Below are positions 27,901 through 35,480 of a stretch of 64,000 nucleotides of DNA, piece after piece (positions within the stretch are counted from its first letter, which is position 1; each line of letters opens with the position of its first letter). Position numbers and translations under genes: made by a program. The notes beneath the pieces were generated by a model. It was not told the DNA's origin. It made no database searches and saw nothing but the letters and a program-made list of their open reading frames with translations. This DNA comes from Chondrinema litorale (GTDB lineage: Bacteria; Bacteroidota; Bacteroidia; Cytophagales; Flammeovirgaceae): assembly GCF_026250525.1 (NCBI RefSeq), contig NZ_CP111047.1:62001-126000 (forward strand). The letters are read 5' to 3'.

Positions 27901-28088
27901 ACAGTGGAGATACGAAAGGTCAAACTCATACAACTGATGTTAAAAAACAAGATTTTGTTGAGTGGCATATCGATTACAAACAAAGAGGTGTAGGTGGAGA
28001 CGACAGTTGGGGTGCTTATCCACATGATAAGTACATGATTTATCCAGGCATTTATAGCTATGGATTTACCCTCTCACCAATTAAGTAA
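24987..28088 (+). CDS. GH2 beta-galactosidase-like enzyme (LacZ type)
   Basis: The 1033-residue protein has a signal peptide (to about AVAQE, residue 25) and the five-part LacZ layout: jelly-roll sugar-binding domain (about 50-235; WKFQFKKSP, VPSDWQMQGYDYPIYVN), two immunoglobulin-like domains, the TIM barrel (about 355-640), and a C-terminal beta-sandwich Bgal_small_N domain (about 750-1030). The catalytic acid/base is Glu473 in WSLGNESGN, and the nucleophile Glu536 in QCEYAHAMGNS. It hydrolyses terminal beta-galactosides, or possibly another beta-hexoside of GH2, in the periplasm. It is 244 bp after SusD and past a terminator, so it may have its own promoter. It is a distant paralogue of the GH2 at 54070. 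Confidence 0.92.
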   Translation: MDKQLNLRQLIILALFFVMGEAVAQEIPEWQVPDIVSVNKEKPHAWFIPYQDAKTARTKNPSESDYYQLLNGDWKFQFKKSPTEVTEDFFTTDFNDQSWDKIPVPSDWQMQGYDYPIYVNIQYPFKDAIAPHVPLDYNPTGLYRHTFEIPSDWSGKQVFINFGGVKTVFYLWINGEKVGYSEDSKGVAEFDITKYIKTGTNQLAMEVIRFATASYMEDQDFWRMSGIERDVFLVATPKARIEDYTVKSDLDGAFTNGVFGLDLDLKSHDNADLDVSVAIKLYDGDKVLFEDEKTAEAGIVSFTSEIQDVRKWSAEFPNLYDLEIELKDGDKVTQAIFQRVGFRNIQISDGMLKVNGVPVTVRGVDLHETHPITGHVVDLETRIKDLTLMKQNNVNAVRTSHYPQDPVWYELCDEYGIYLVDEANIETHGMGYDLDKALANNPVWHTAFMDRTVRLYERDKNFPSVIIWSLGNESGNGYNTYETYNYMKSIDSSRPTQYERAILEWNTDIFVPMYYSMEGMERYAKNYSDRPLIQCEYAHAMGNSLGNFQDYWDLIYQYDNLQGGFIWDWVDQSYEKENAAGEKFYAYGGDYGPADVLSDGNFCNNGVINPDRTPHPSLYEVKKVYQPVYFKEADLANGKVQVINHYAFDDLSNLAFYWVIEANGKVYKKGSNFNLKIEPGASQTIDLKLPSIKAKANTEYFVNIYAVSKAAKGYVPAGHTVAYEQFKLPVYNEAPVTYSTNGNLDLAETDNAITVSGGGFTIAVDKTTGWVSSYKLGGKEMMEMPLQPNFWRAPTDNDYGNNMGTRCKIWKDMEKNFKVNYINTSQPVPGKIEVEVVFDIMELYSPANIKYTFYADGTLSVDSWFKLMKRRTQLPEIPRIGFRTRLSSEFNNFEYYGRGPYENYVDRHTASLVGVYSSKAEDQYFPYIRPQENGNKTGIRWASLTNDSGKGLKVIGDELGVSAMPYSQESFDSGDTKGQTHTTDVKKQDFVEWHIDYKQRGVGGDDSWGAYPHDKYMIYPGIYSYGFTLSPIK

Positions 28089-28121
28089 ATTTCATATTAA
28101 ATTATAAACCAACCAGCTGTA

Positions 28122-28151
28122 GGGGAGCAGATAATTCTGCCCCCTTTTTTT
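28122..28151. terminator. intrinsic terminator between GH2 and the permease array
   Basis: GGGGAGCAGA (28122-28131) pairs with TCTGCCCCC (28136-28144) with one bulged A and a TAAT loop, followed by seven T (28145-28151). It ends the GH2 transcript and overlaps the last codons of the convergent permease gene. Confidence 0.9.
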
Positions 28152-30528
28152 ATTCATTTCTCAAAGTATCTACCGGATTTACGGTGGCTGCTTTTATTAT
28201 TCTACCTCCCATGGCAAACAAAGCAATTAGCAAAATGAGCAATGCAGGTATACTATAAAACCACCATTTTACCTCGATGCGATAAGCAAAACCAGTAAGC
28301 CACTCACTAATAAAATAATTCGCTACAGGGATAGCGATTACAAATGCAATCAATATGAGTTGCAAGTATTCTTTAGCAAGCAGATAGAAAATATTTAAAA
28401 CCGAAGCACCAACTACCTTTCTAATACCAATCTCTTTGGTTCTTCTATTAGCTGCAAACGAAGCCAAACCAAGTAAACCGAGTGCAGCAATTACATTGGC
28501 TATAAAAGTGAAGAATTGAAACATTCTAGCAGTGCGTAATTCATCATTATACAAATTATTAAAAGCCTCGTCTAAGAAGTAATAATTAAAAGGTTGCGTA
28601 GGTAAAAAGCTATTATGTACTTCTTCCAGATTTGCCAGTACCACTTGAACATTGCTTTCTTTATGTATTTTAACAAACATGCTAGCTCCACCACGAACTA
28701 AGGTAGTAGCTGTATCATTTTTCACTGTAATGGCCAAAGGTTCTATAGAAGTTTGCATCGATTTATAATTAAAATCTGAAACTACTCCCACCAACCTTTC
28801 ATTAATGCCGATACTTTGTAAGCTACTACCAATAAGTGAATCAGATAGATCAAGCGCTTGCATGGCTGCGTCATTCAATATTACGTCATTGTTTACTAAA
28901 TCTTGAAAAGGAGCAGTTTTCCAATCAATATCCAATGTCTCAAAGAATTTCTCATCCACATTAAACATATTAATTAGCACCTCTTCTCCCGTAACTGGCG
29001 ATTTAGAAAAACGAATTAGATTCCCTCTAAAAGCAGGTTTGTAAATGGCTTTGGTAGAAGTTGTGGCAGCTAAAATTCCGATCTGGTTGCTGATCGTATT
29101 TTTAAGTGCAGCATATTTATTTCCAATGTCTGAATGGATGTTTAAAACCAAGACCTGATCTTTTGTGAGTCCGGTATTTTGGGCTCGCATAAAGCTTACC
29201 TGATTTTGAATAACCAGACTAAAGCAAATGAGAATGGTAGAAGCTGTAAATTGAAAAACAGTCATATATTTTCTAACAACAGCACCAGAATTCCTTCTGC
29301 CTTTGCCTCCTTTTAGGATATTGATGGTATTAAATTTCGATAGTACAATTGCCGGATAGATACTACCCAACAAGATGCATAAAATGTAAAGCGAAGCGAT
29401 TACAATAATAAAATTAGTACCGAAGGCAAACGCACTGTTAAAATCTAGTTCAAGACTATTGATAAAACCATTGAGTGAAAGATAGAGCAACAGTATTCCC
29501 AGTAGGAATGCAAGTGTATTTGTAACGGCCGATTCAAACAAAAACTGAATAATTAAAGTACTTCGCTTGGCACCAATTACTTTGCGAATGCCAGTTTCTT
29601 TAGATCGGGTAGTTGCCTGTGCAGTCACCATGTTGGTATAGTTCATAATTGCGAGCAACAGAATTACAATACCGGTACAGAGAAATGCAATGAGATAAGT
29701 TTTTTGGCTTGGGTTTTCTATTAAATGTATAGCATCTAAAGGATTTAAATAGAAGCGAACATATTCAATATCATATTCTTCTTTTTTTACTATGCCATTT
29801 ATTTCTTTCTCCCAAAATGCTAAATTCCTTTTTTCTGGTATGTAGAGATATGTTTGAATCGGGCCATCAGCAGCAAAATTTTCATTCATAATGGTTTCTT
29901 GCTCAGAGCCCATAGTGTAATAACTGCTTAAAGGAGCCAGAAAGTCAAATTGAATACTAGAGTTACTTGGCGGGTTTTCCAATATGCCAACTACTTCAAA
30001 TGCATACTCCGATTTGTAGTAAAGCATTTTACCTATCGGATTCTTTTCACCAAAGTATTTAAGCGCAGTATTTTCAGTAATTAATACTGTATTTGGTTGA
30101 TTTAGAGCAGTTTCTTTATCGCCAACTTTTAATTTAAAATTGAATAAATCGAGAAAGTTAGCATCTACAAAGTAGAATTGAGATTCATAGTATTTTTCCT
30201 TTTCAGTAGTGCTTACGGTAGCTTTTTGATCAAAAGTAACCCGTACAAAATCTTTAATTTCGGGGATACTTTCTTGCATAATAGATCCAAATCCGGCAGT
30301 AGAACCGGTGATATTAATCTTTCTTTTACCAAAGTCAATTTCTTCCTTTACTAAGTAGATATCCTTCACTTTACCATGAAAACCATCGTAACTGTATTCA
30401 TGAGTTACATGCATAAAAACCAGTAAACTCGCAGCAATACCAATGGCTAAGCCTATTACATTGATGAATGATAGAAAGCCATTTTTGATAAAATTTCTCT
30501 TGATTATCTTTAGGTAGTTCCAGAACAT
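28150..30528 (-). CDS. FtsX/MacB-type ABC transporter permease, copy A
   Basis: The 792-residue membrane protein has the MacB permease plan twice: an N-terminal helix (about 20-40; GLAIGIAASLLVFMHVTHEY), a MacB_PCD periplasmic domain (about 45-250), an FtsX domain with three helices (about 285-400; NYTNMVTAQATTRSKETGIR, KVIGAKRSTLIIQFLF), a second periplasmic region (430-650) and a second FtsX domain (665-790; LGLASFAANRRTKEIGIRKV). Such permeases move lipoproteins, peptides or antibiotics, or work as mechanotransmitters with an ATPase. No ATPase gene is adjacent. The ATG at 30564 would add 12 residues, but the three paralogues begin at the equivalent of 30528 (MFWNYLK), so that start was chosen. 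It is the last in a row of four. Confidence 0.88.
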   Translation of the reverse strand: MFWNYLKIIKRNFIKNGFLSFINVIGLAIGIAASLLVFMHVTHEYSYDGFHGKVKDIYLVKEEIDFGKRKINITGSTAGFGSIMQESIPEIKDFVRVTFDQKATVSTTEKEKYYESQFYFVDANFLDLFNFKLKVGDKETALNQPNTVLITENTALKYFGEKNPIGKMLYYKSEYAFEVVGILENPPSNSSIQFDFLAPLSSYYTMGSEQETIMNENFAADGPIQTYLYIPEKRNLAFWEKEINGIVKKEEYDIEYVRFYLNPLDAIHLIENPSQKTYLIAFLCTGIVILLLAIMNYTNMVTAQATTRSKETGIRKVIGAKRSTLIIQFLFESAVTNTLAFLLGILLLYLSLNGFINSLELDFNSAFAFGTNFIIVIASLYILCILLGSIYPAIVLSKFNTINILKGGKGRRNSGAVVRKYMTVFQFTASTILICFSLVIQNQVSFMRAQNTGLTKDQVLVLNIHSDIGNKYAALKNTISNQIGILAATTSTKAIYKPAFRGNLIRFSKSPVTGEEVLINMFNVDEKFFETLDIDWKTAPFQDLVNNDVILNDAAMQALDLSDSLIGSSLQSIGINERLVGVVSDFNYKSMQTSIEPLAITVKNDTATTLVRGGASMFVKIHKESNVQVVLANLEEVHNSFLPTQPFNYYFLDEAFNNLYNDELRTARMFQFFTFIANVIAALGLLGLASFAANRRTKEIGIRKVVGASVLNIFYLLAKEYLQLILIAFVIAIPVANYFISEWLTGFAYRIEVKWWFYSIPALLILLIALFAMGGRIIKAATVNPVDTLRNE

Positions 30529-30578
30529 TGTGATTGATTTTTTCCGAATTTCATCCATATTCATGAGACCACCTAATT

Positions 30579-30617
30579 TTTGCAGTCAGGTGTTCACATT
30601 TTGCAGGAAAGCGAATT
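30579..30617 (-). promoter_or_regulatory. TTTGCAG direct-repeat element upstream of permease A
   Basis: Read on the plus strand, TTTGCAG occurs at 30579-30585 and again at 30600-30606, with 21 bp between starts, followed by GAAAGCGAATT. The same pattern and spacing lies upstream of copies C and D. It is 50 bp upstream of the chosen start at 30528. It is a likely regulator-binding site. Confidence 0.55.
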
Positions 30618-32985
30618 ACTCATCCCTCAAACTATCAACCGGATTAACAGTAGCCGCTTTAATAATTCTGCCACCCATAGCAAACAATGCGATCGTTAAG
30701 ATTAACAGAGTTGGCAAAGTATACAACCACCATTTTACTTCGATGCGATAGGCAAAACCACTGAGCCACTCGGTAATAAAGTAATTGGCAATGGGAATCG
30801 CGATTACAAAAGAGATAAGAATGAGTTTGAAATATTCTTTAGAAAGCAGATAGAAAATATTGAATACGGATGCACCAACTACTTTTCTTATACCAATTTC
30901 TTTGGTTCTTCTGTTAGCAGCAAACGAAGCCAAACCAAGCAAACCTAGCGCAGCAATTACAATGGCAATCACAGTAAAAAACTGGAACATTCTGGCAGTT
31001 TGCACCTCGTCTTTGTATAAGTTGTTGAAGGCTTCGTCTAAGAAATTATATTCAAATGGATAGTCAGGCACAAATTCTTTGCAAGTGGTTTCAACTTGAG
31101 CAAGCACATCAGAAATCTTAGCTTGTTTATCAATTTTCAAATACATCTTCGGACCATTCTTTAGCAAACTAGCAGATATATCTTTGGTGATAATAAGCGC
31201 TAAAGGTTTAATATTATACTGCAAAGAGGCATAATTAAAATCTTTCAATACACCAGATAATCGATTTTTTTTACTTAAAAAAGTAAAGTTCGAATTGATT
31301 AGAGAATCTGGAATTTGCATGCTTTCCATTGTGTTTTCATTTACTACAACATCGGCCTGATGTAATTCCTGATTTGGTGGAATTGCCCATTCCATATCTA
31401 AAGTAGAGAAAAAGTCTTCATCAACTTGAATGAAGTTAACTTGTATCTCTTTATTTGAAATTGGAGAGTGTGAGTAAATAATCCAAGGGTCTTCTTTATA
31501 TAAAGTTTCAGTAGCTGTACCTACTGAATTTATGCCATTGAGTTTGCTCACAGCATTTTTTAAAGTTTGATATTTATTGCCAATTTCTGGATGAAGATCG
31601 ACAACAAGGATTTGATCTTTGCTAAGTCCAGTATTCTGTTCTTTTAAGAAATCAACCTGAAATTGAATAATCAGACTGAAACAGATAAGCACTGTGGATG
31701 CTGCAAATTGAAAAACAGTCATGTATTTTCTAATCGTATTTCCTGTAGCTCTTTTTGTATTTTCTCCTTTTAGAATATTTATGGTGTTAAACTTAGATAG
31801 CACAATCGCCGGATAAATGCTACCCAACAACAAACAGAGTAAAAACAAAGCAGCGATTACAATTAGAAATTGCGGATTAAATGCAAAAGAACTGTCAAAT
31901 TTTAAGTTGAGATTGCTAATTAATCCAGTAAGTGTAAAGTGTAATAGCAGTAAGCCAATAATAAAAGAAATGGTATTGGTCACTACAGATTCAAACAAGA
32001 ATTGAAAGATGAGTGTGCTTCTTCTGGCACCAATTACTTTCCTTATACCAGTTTCTTTAGAGCGAGTTGTTGCTTGAGCTGTTACCAAATTGGTGTAATT
32101 CATTATTGCCAATAATAAAATCACGAGTCCGGTACAAAGAAATGCAATTAGGTATTTTGTTGCGGTAGGTCTTTCGTTTAAATAAAGATTTTTGAATGGT
32201 TTAATATAAAAGGTTAAATCATCCAGTTTCAAATCTCTATGAGCAATCATACCTGCGATTGCTTCATTAATAAATTCTACATTTTTAAGTTCAGGTATGT
32301 AAAGAAAGGTTTGGAAAGAACCCAGCCCAATGAGTTCGTTATCGATTAATTGCCTTTTATCTTCACCTAAATTTGAAAAACTGCTGAGTGATGCAAGAAA
32401 ATCAAAATTGATAGAAGAGTTGCTCGGTACGTTTTCGATTACACCAGTTACTTCGAAAGCAAAGTCTTTATTTAGGTAGAGAATTTCGCCAATAGGGTTT
32501 TTATCTGCGAAATATTTTTGAGCTGTTGCCTCTGTGAGAATAACTGAATTCGGTCTACTTAAAGCAGTTTTTTTATCTCCATACTTCAGTTTAAAACTAA
32601 AAAGCTCTAGTATTTGTGGGTCTGTAAATCGAAAATTCTTTTCGTAATAGATCTCTCCTTTTTCGGTCTTAACTGTATATTTTTCAGGATAAAAATAACG
32701 AACTACCTCTTTTACCTCTGGAATATCATTCTTTAACGCTGTGCCAAATGCTGCCGACATTGCATTTGCTTGCATTGTAGAACCACCATAGTTCATGTCT
32801 CCTTTTAATACATAAATATGATCTATATTTTTATGAAAACCATCGTAACTAAACTCATGCGTAACATGCATAAAAACCAACAAGCTGGCAGCAATTCCGA
32901 TAGCTAAACCAAAAATATTGATGAATGAGATGAAGCTATTTTTAAATAAATTTCTCTTGATGATTTTGAGGTAATTCCAAATCAT
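30616..32985 (-). CDS. FtsX/MacB-type ABC transporter permease, copy B
   Basis: This 789-residue paralogue has the same two-module layout as its neighbours, with the start MIWNYLKIIKRNLFKNSF. The first FtsX domain includes NYTNLVTAQATTRSKETGIR and RRSTLIFQFLFESVV, the second LGLASFAANRRTKEIGIRKV. Its last 130 residues differ from copy C at only a handful of positions (for example VVAIV against VIAIV, GSRI against GGRI), and their DNA is also very similar, including third codon positions, whereas the periplasmic loop (about residues 440-640) is much more divergent. Only 27 bp separate it from copy C upstream, and it lacks the direct-repeat element the others have, so it is probably cotranscribed with C. 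Substrate is unknown. Confidence 0.88.
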   Translation of the reverse strand: MIWNYLKIIKRNLFKNSFISFINIFGLAIGIAASLLVFMHVTHEFSYDGFHKNIDHIYVLKGDMNYGGSTMQANAMSAAFGTALKNDIPEVKEVVRYFYPEKYTVKTEKGEIYYEKNFRFTDPQILELFSFKLKYGDKKTALSRPNSVILTEATAQKYFADKNPIGEILYLNKDFAFEVTGVIENVPSNSSINFDFLASLSSFSNLGEDKRQLIDNELIGLGSFQTFLYIPELKNVEFINEAIAGMIAHRDLKLDDLTFYIKPFKNLYLNERPTATKYLIAFLCTGLVILLLAIMNYTNLVTAQATTRSKETGIRKVIGARRSTLIFQFLFESVVTNTISFIIGLLLLHFTLTGLISNLNLKFDSSFAFNPQFLIVIAALFLLCLLLGSIYPAIVLSKFNTINILKGENTKRATGNTIRKYMTVFQFAASTVLICFSLIIQFQVDFLKEQNTGLSKDQILVVDLHPEIGNKYQTLKNAVSKLNGINSVGTATETLYKEDPWIIYSHSPISNKEIQVNFIQVDEDFFSTLDMEWAIPPNQELHQADVVVNENTMESMQIPDSLINSNFTFLSKKNRLSGVLKDFNYASLQYNIKPLALIITKDISASLLKNGPKMYLKIDKQAKISDVLAQVETTCKEFVPDYPFEYNFLDEAFNNLYKDEVQTARMFQFFTVIAIVIAALGLLGLASFAANRRTKEIGIRKVVGASVFNIFYLLSKEYFKLILISFVIAIPIANYFITEWLSGFAYRIEVKWWLYTLPTLLILTIALFAMGGRIIKAATVNPVDSLRDE

Positions 32986-33012
32986 TTAATAGATCAGTTA
33001 AAGTTTATGTTT

Positions 33013-35382
33013 TTATTCATCCCTTAAACTATCAACCGGATTAACAGTAGCCGCTTTAATAATTCTGCTACCCATAGCAAACAATGCAATTGTTAAAATT
33101 AACAGAGTAGGCAAAGAATACAACCACCATTTTACTTCTATGCGATAGGCAAAACCACTAAGCCATTCGGTAATAAAGTAGTTGGCAACAGGAATAGCGA
33201 TTACAAAAGAGATAAGAATGAGTTTGAAATATTCTTTAGAAAGTAGATAGAAGATATTGAATACAGATGCGCCAACTACCTTTCTAATACCAATTTCTTT
33301 GGTTCTTCTGTTAGCGGCGAATGAAGCCAAACCGAGCAAACCAAGCGCAGCAATTACAATGGCGACCACCGTAAAAAATTGGAACATTCTGGCAGTTTGC
33401 ACCTCGTCTTTGTATAAATTGTTAAAGGCTTCGTCTAAGAAATTGTATTCAAAGGGATAGTCTGGAATAAACTCTTTATAAGTGGTTTCTACTTGAGTAA
33501 GCATGTCTGAAACATTGGCTTGTTTATCAATTTTCAAATACATCTTTGGTCCTCTGTGAAAGAATCCAGACGAAGTATCTTTTGCGACAATGATAGACAA
33601 AGGATTAATATCGTACTGCATAGAAGCATAATTGAAATCTTTCACCACACCTATCAACCTATTTTCTTCTCCCATTAAAGATAGATTGGATCCCATAAGT
33701 GTATCTGGTATTTGCATTACTTCCATCGCTTTCTCGTTCAAAACCACATCGCCATCCCTAATCTCCTGAAAGGGGGGAATTGCCCATTCTATTTCGAGGG
33801 TCGAAAAGAAGTTTTCATCAGCCGACATACCATGAATTTGTACTTCTTCGTCAGTAACTGGTGAGTTGGTAAAAGCTACCCATGTGCCATCTTTGTAAAT
33901 GGTATTGGTTGCAGTAGCCACAGAGTTAATGCCATTGAGCTCAGAAATAGTATGTTTTAAACTAGGGTATTTCTTTCCAGCATCTTTATGAATATTTACT
34001 ACCAGTAATTGATCTTTGGAGAGTCCGGTATTTTGCTCTTTTAAGTAATTTACTTGATACTGAATGATGAGACTAAAGCAAATGAGTACAGTTGATGCCG
34101 CAAATTGGAAAACCGTCATGTATTTTCTTACAACAGTGCCAGTCGCTTTCTTTCCTTTTCCACCTTTAAGGATGCTAATTGTATTAAATTTTGAAAGTAC
34201 AATTGCCGGATAAATGCTGCCTAAAACTAAACAAAGGATGAATAAGGAAGCAATAACGGTTAAAAACTGGCTGCTAAAAGCGAAAGAACTATCGAATTCT
34301 AGATCGAGACCACTTATAAAACCTGCAATTGTGAGGTGTAATAACAAAAATCCCAAGGCAAATGCGAAGGTATTGATTACCGCAGACTCAAATAAAAACT
34401 GAAATATGAGAGTGCTTCTTTTTGCGCCAATAACTTTTCTTATGCCTGTTTCTTTAGATCGGGTTGTAGCCTGTGCAGTTACTAGATTGGTATAATTCAT
34501 TATGGCCAATAATAATATTACAATGCCAGTGCATAGAAAAGCCACAAGGTATTTAGATGTTGCTGGGTTGTCTTTAATATACATTCCATCGAATGGACTT
34601 AAAAAGAATTTACTATCATCATCAAATGCTTTTTTATCGGTAATTACTTTTGCCATGGCTTCATTAAAAGCATCTATATCTTCTAGTTCTGGTATGTACA
34701 GGTATGTTTGAAATGCACCTAGTCTTGGTAAATTATCTTCAAATAGGTTTTGCTTATTCTTGTCAAGTGATGGGAAACTGCTAATAGGAGCAAGTAAATC
34801 GAATTTCATAGAAGAATTCGAAGGCAAGTTCTCCAACACACCAGTTACTTCGAATGCATACTCTGAGTTATAGTAGAGTGTTTTGCCAAGCGGATTTTTA
34901 TCTCCAAAGTATTTTTTAGCTGTGCTCTCGGTAAGTACAATGGTATTTGGTCTGCTTAGCGCTGTTTTAGTATCTCCATATTTTAGTTTAAAACTAAAAA
35001 TACTAAGTATTTCAGGGTCGGTAAATTTAAATCTGTTTTCAAAGTAAATCTCATCATTCTCTGTGCTTATGGTGCTTTTATCATCATAGAAATAGCGGAC
35101 AAAACCTTTTACTTCTGGAATTTCATTTTTCATGATTGGACCAAAAGCTGGCGAAAGCGCACTCAGATAAATATCAGTACCGCCATAATTCATTTTGCCT
35201 TTTACCTGATAAATATCTTGCCTGTTGGTATGAAAACTGTCGAAACTGTATTCGTGTGTTACATGCATAAACACCAATAAGCTGGCAGCAATACCGATGG
35301 CCAAACCAAAAACATTGATAAAAGAAATGAACCCGTTTTTAACGAAGTTTCTTCTGATAATTTTTATGTAGTTCCAGAGCAT
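33013..35382 (-). CDS. FtsX/MacB-type ABC transporter permease, copy C
   Basis: This is a 789-residue paralogue of copies A, B and D with start MLWNYIKIIRRNFVKNGF. Residues about 45-245 form the first periplasmic domain (VKGFVRYFYDDKSTISTE, RPNTIVLTESTAKKYFGD), and residues 285-400 and 665-785 the two FtsX domains. It shares its C-terminal part almost unchanged with copy B, which suggests recent duplication or gene conversion. Its upstream 98 bp carries two TTTGCAG direct repeats spaced 21 bp. With copy B only 27 bp downstream, C and B probably form a two-gene unit driven from this element. As for the other copies, no ATPase lies nearby in the window. Confidence 0.88.
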   Translation of the reverse strand: MLWNYIKIIRRNFVKNGFISFINVFGLAIGIAASLLVFMHVTHEYSFDSFHTNRQDIYQVKGKMNYGGTDIYLSALSPAFGPIMKNEIPEVKGFVRYFYDDKSTISTENDEIYFENRFKFTDPEILSIFSFKLKYGDTKTALSRPNTIVLTESTAKKYFGDKNPLGKTLYYNSEYAFEVTGVLENLPSNSSMKFDLLAPISSFPSLDKNKQNLFEDNLPRLGAFQTYLYIPELEDIDAFNEAMAKVITDKKAFDDDSKFFLSPFDGMYIKDNPATSKYLVAFLCTGIVILLLAIMNYTNLVTAQATTRSKETGIRKVIGAKRSTLIFQFLFESAVINTFAFALGFLLLHLTIAGFISGLDLEFDSSFAFSSQFLTVIASLFILCLVLGSIYPAIVLSKFNTISILKGGKGKKATGTVVRKYMTVFQFAASTVLICFSLIIQYQVNYLKEQNTGLSKDQLLVVNIHKDAGKKYPSLKHTISELNGINSVATATNTIYKDGTWVAFTNSPVTDEEVQIHGMSADENFFSTLEIEWAIPPFQEIRDGDVVLNEKAMEVMQIPDTLMGSNLSLMGEENRLIGVVKDFNYASMQYDINPLSIIVAKDTSSGFFHRGPKMYLKIDKQANVSDMLTQVETTYKEFIPDYPFEYNFLDEAFNNLYKDEVQTARMFQFFTVVAIVIAALGLLGLASFAANRRTKEIGIRKVVGASVFNIFYLLSKEYFKLILISFVIAIPVANYFITEWLSGFAYRIEVKWWLYSLPTLLILTIALFAMGSRIIKAATVNPVDSLRDE

Positions 35383-35438
35383 ATTATGATTGATTTTACT
35401 AACCTGAAATTTCTCAAGAAAAGGTGGTAAAACCTAAA

Positions 35439-35479
35439 ACTTTGCAGCTAACTGCTGGCATTTTGCAGGGAAGTGAATT
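35439..35479 (-). promoter_or_regulatory. TTTGCAG direct-repeat element upstream of permeases C and B
   Basis: On the plus strand, ACTTTGCAG (35439-35447) and ATTTTGCAGG (35460-35469) carry TTTGCAG cores exactly 21 bp apart, followed by GAAGTGAATT. The element lies 58 bp before the start codon at 35382 and directly after the stop codon of copy D. Confidence 0.6.
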
Positions 35480-35480
35480 T

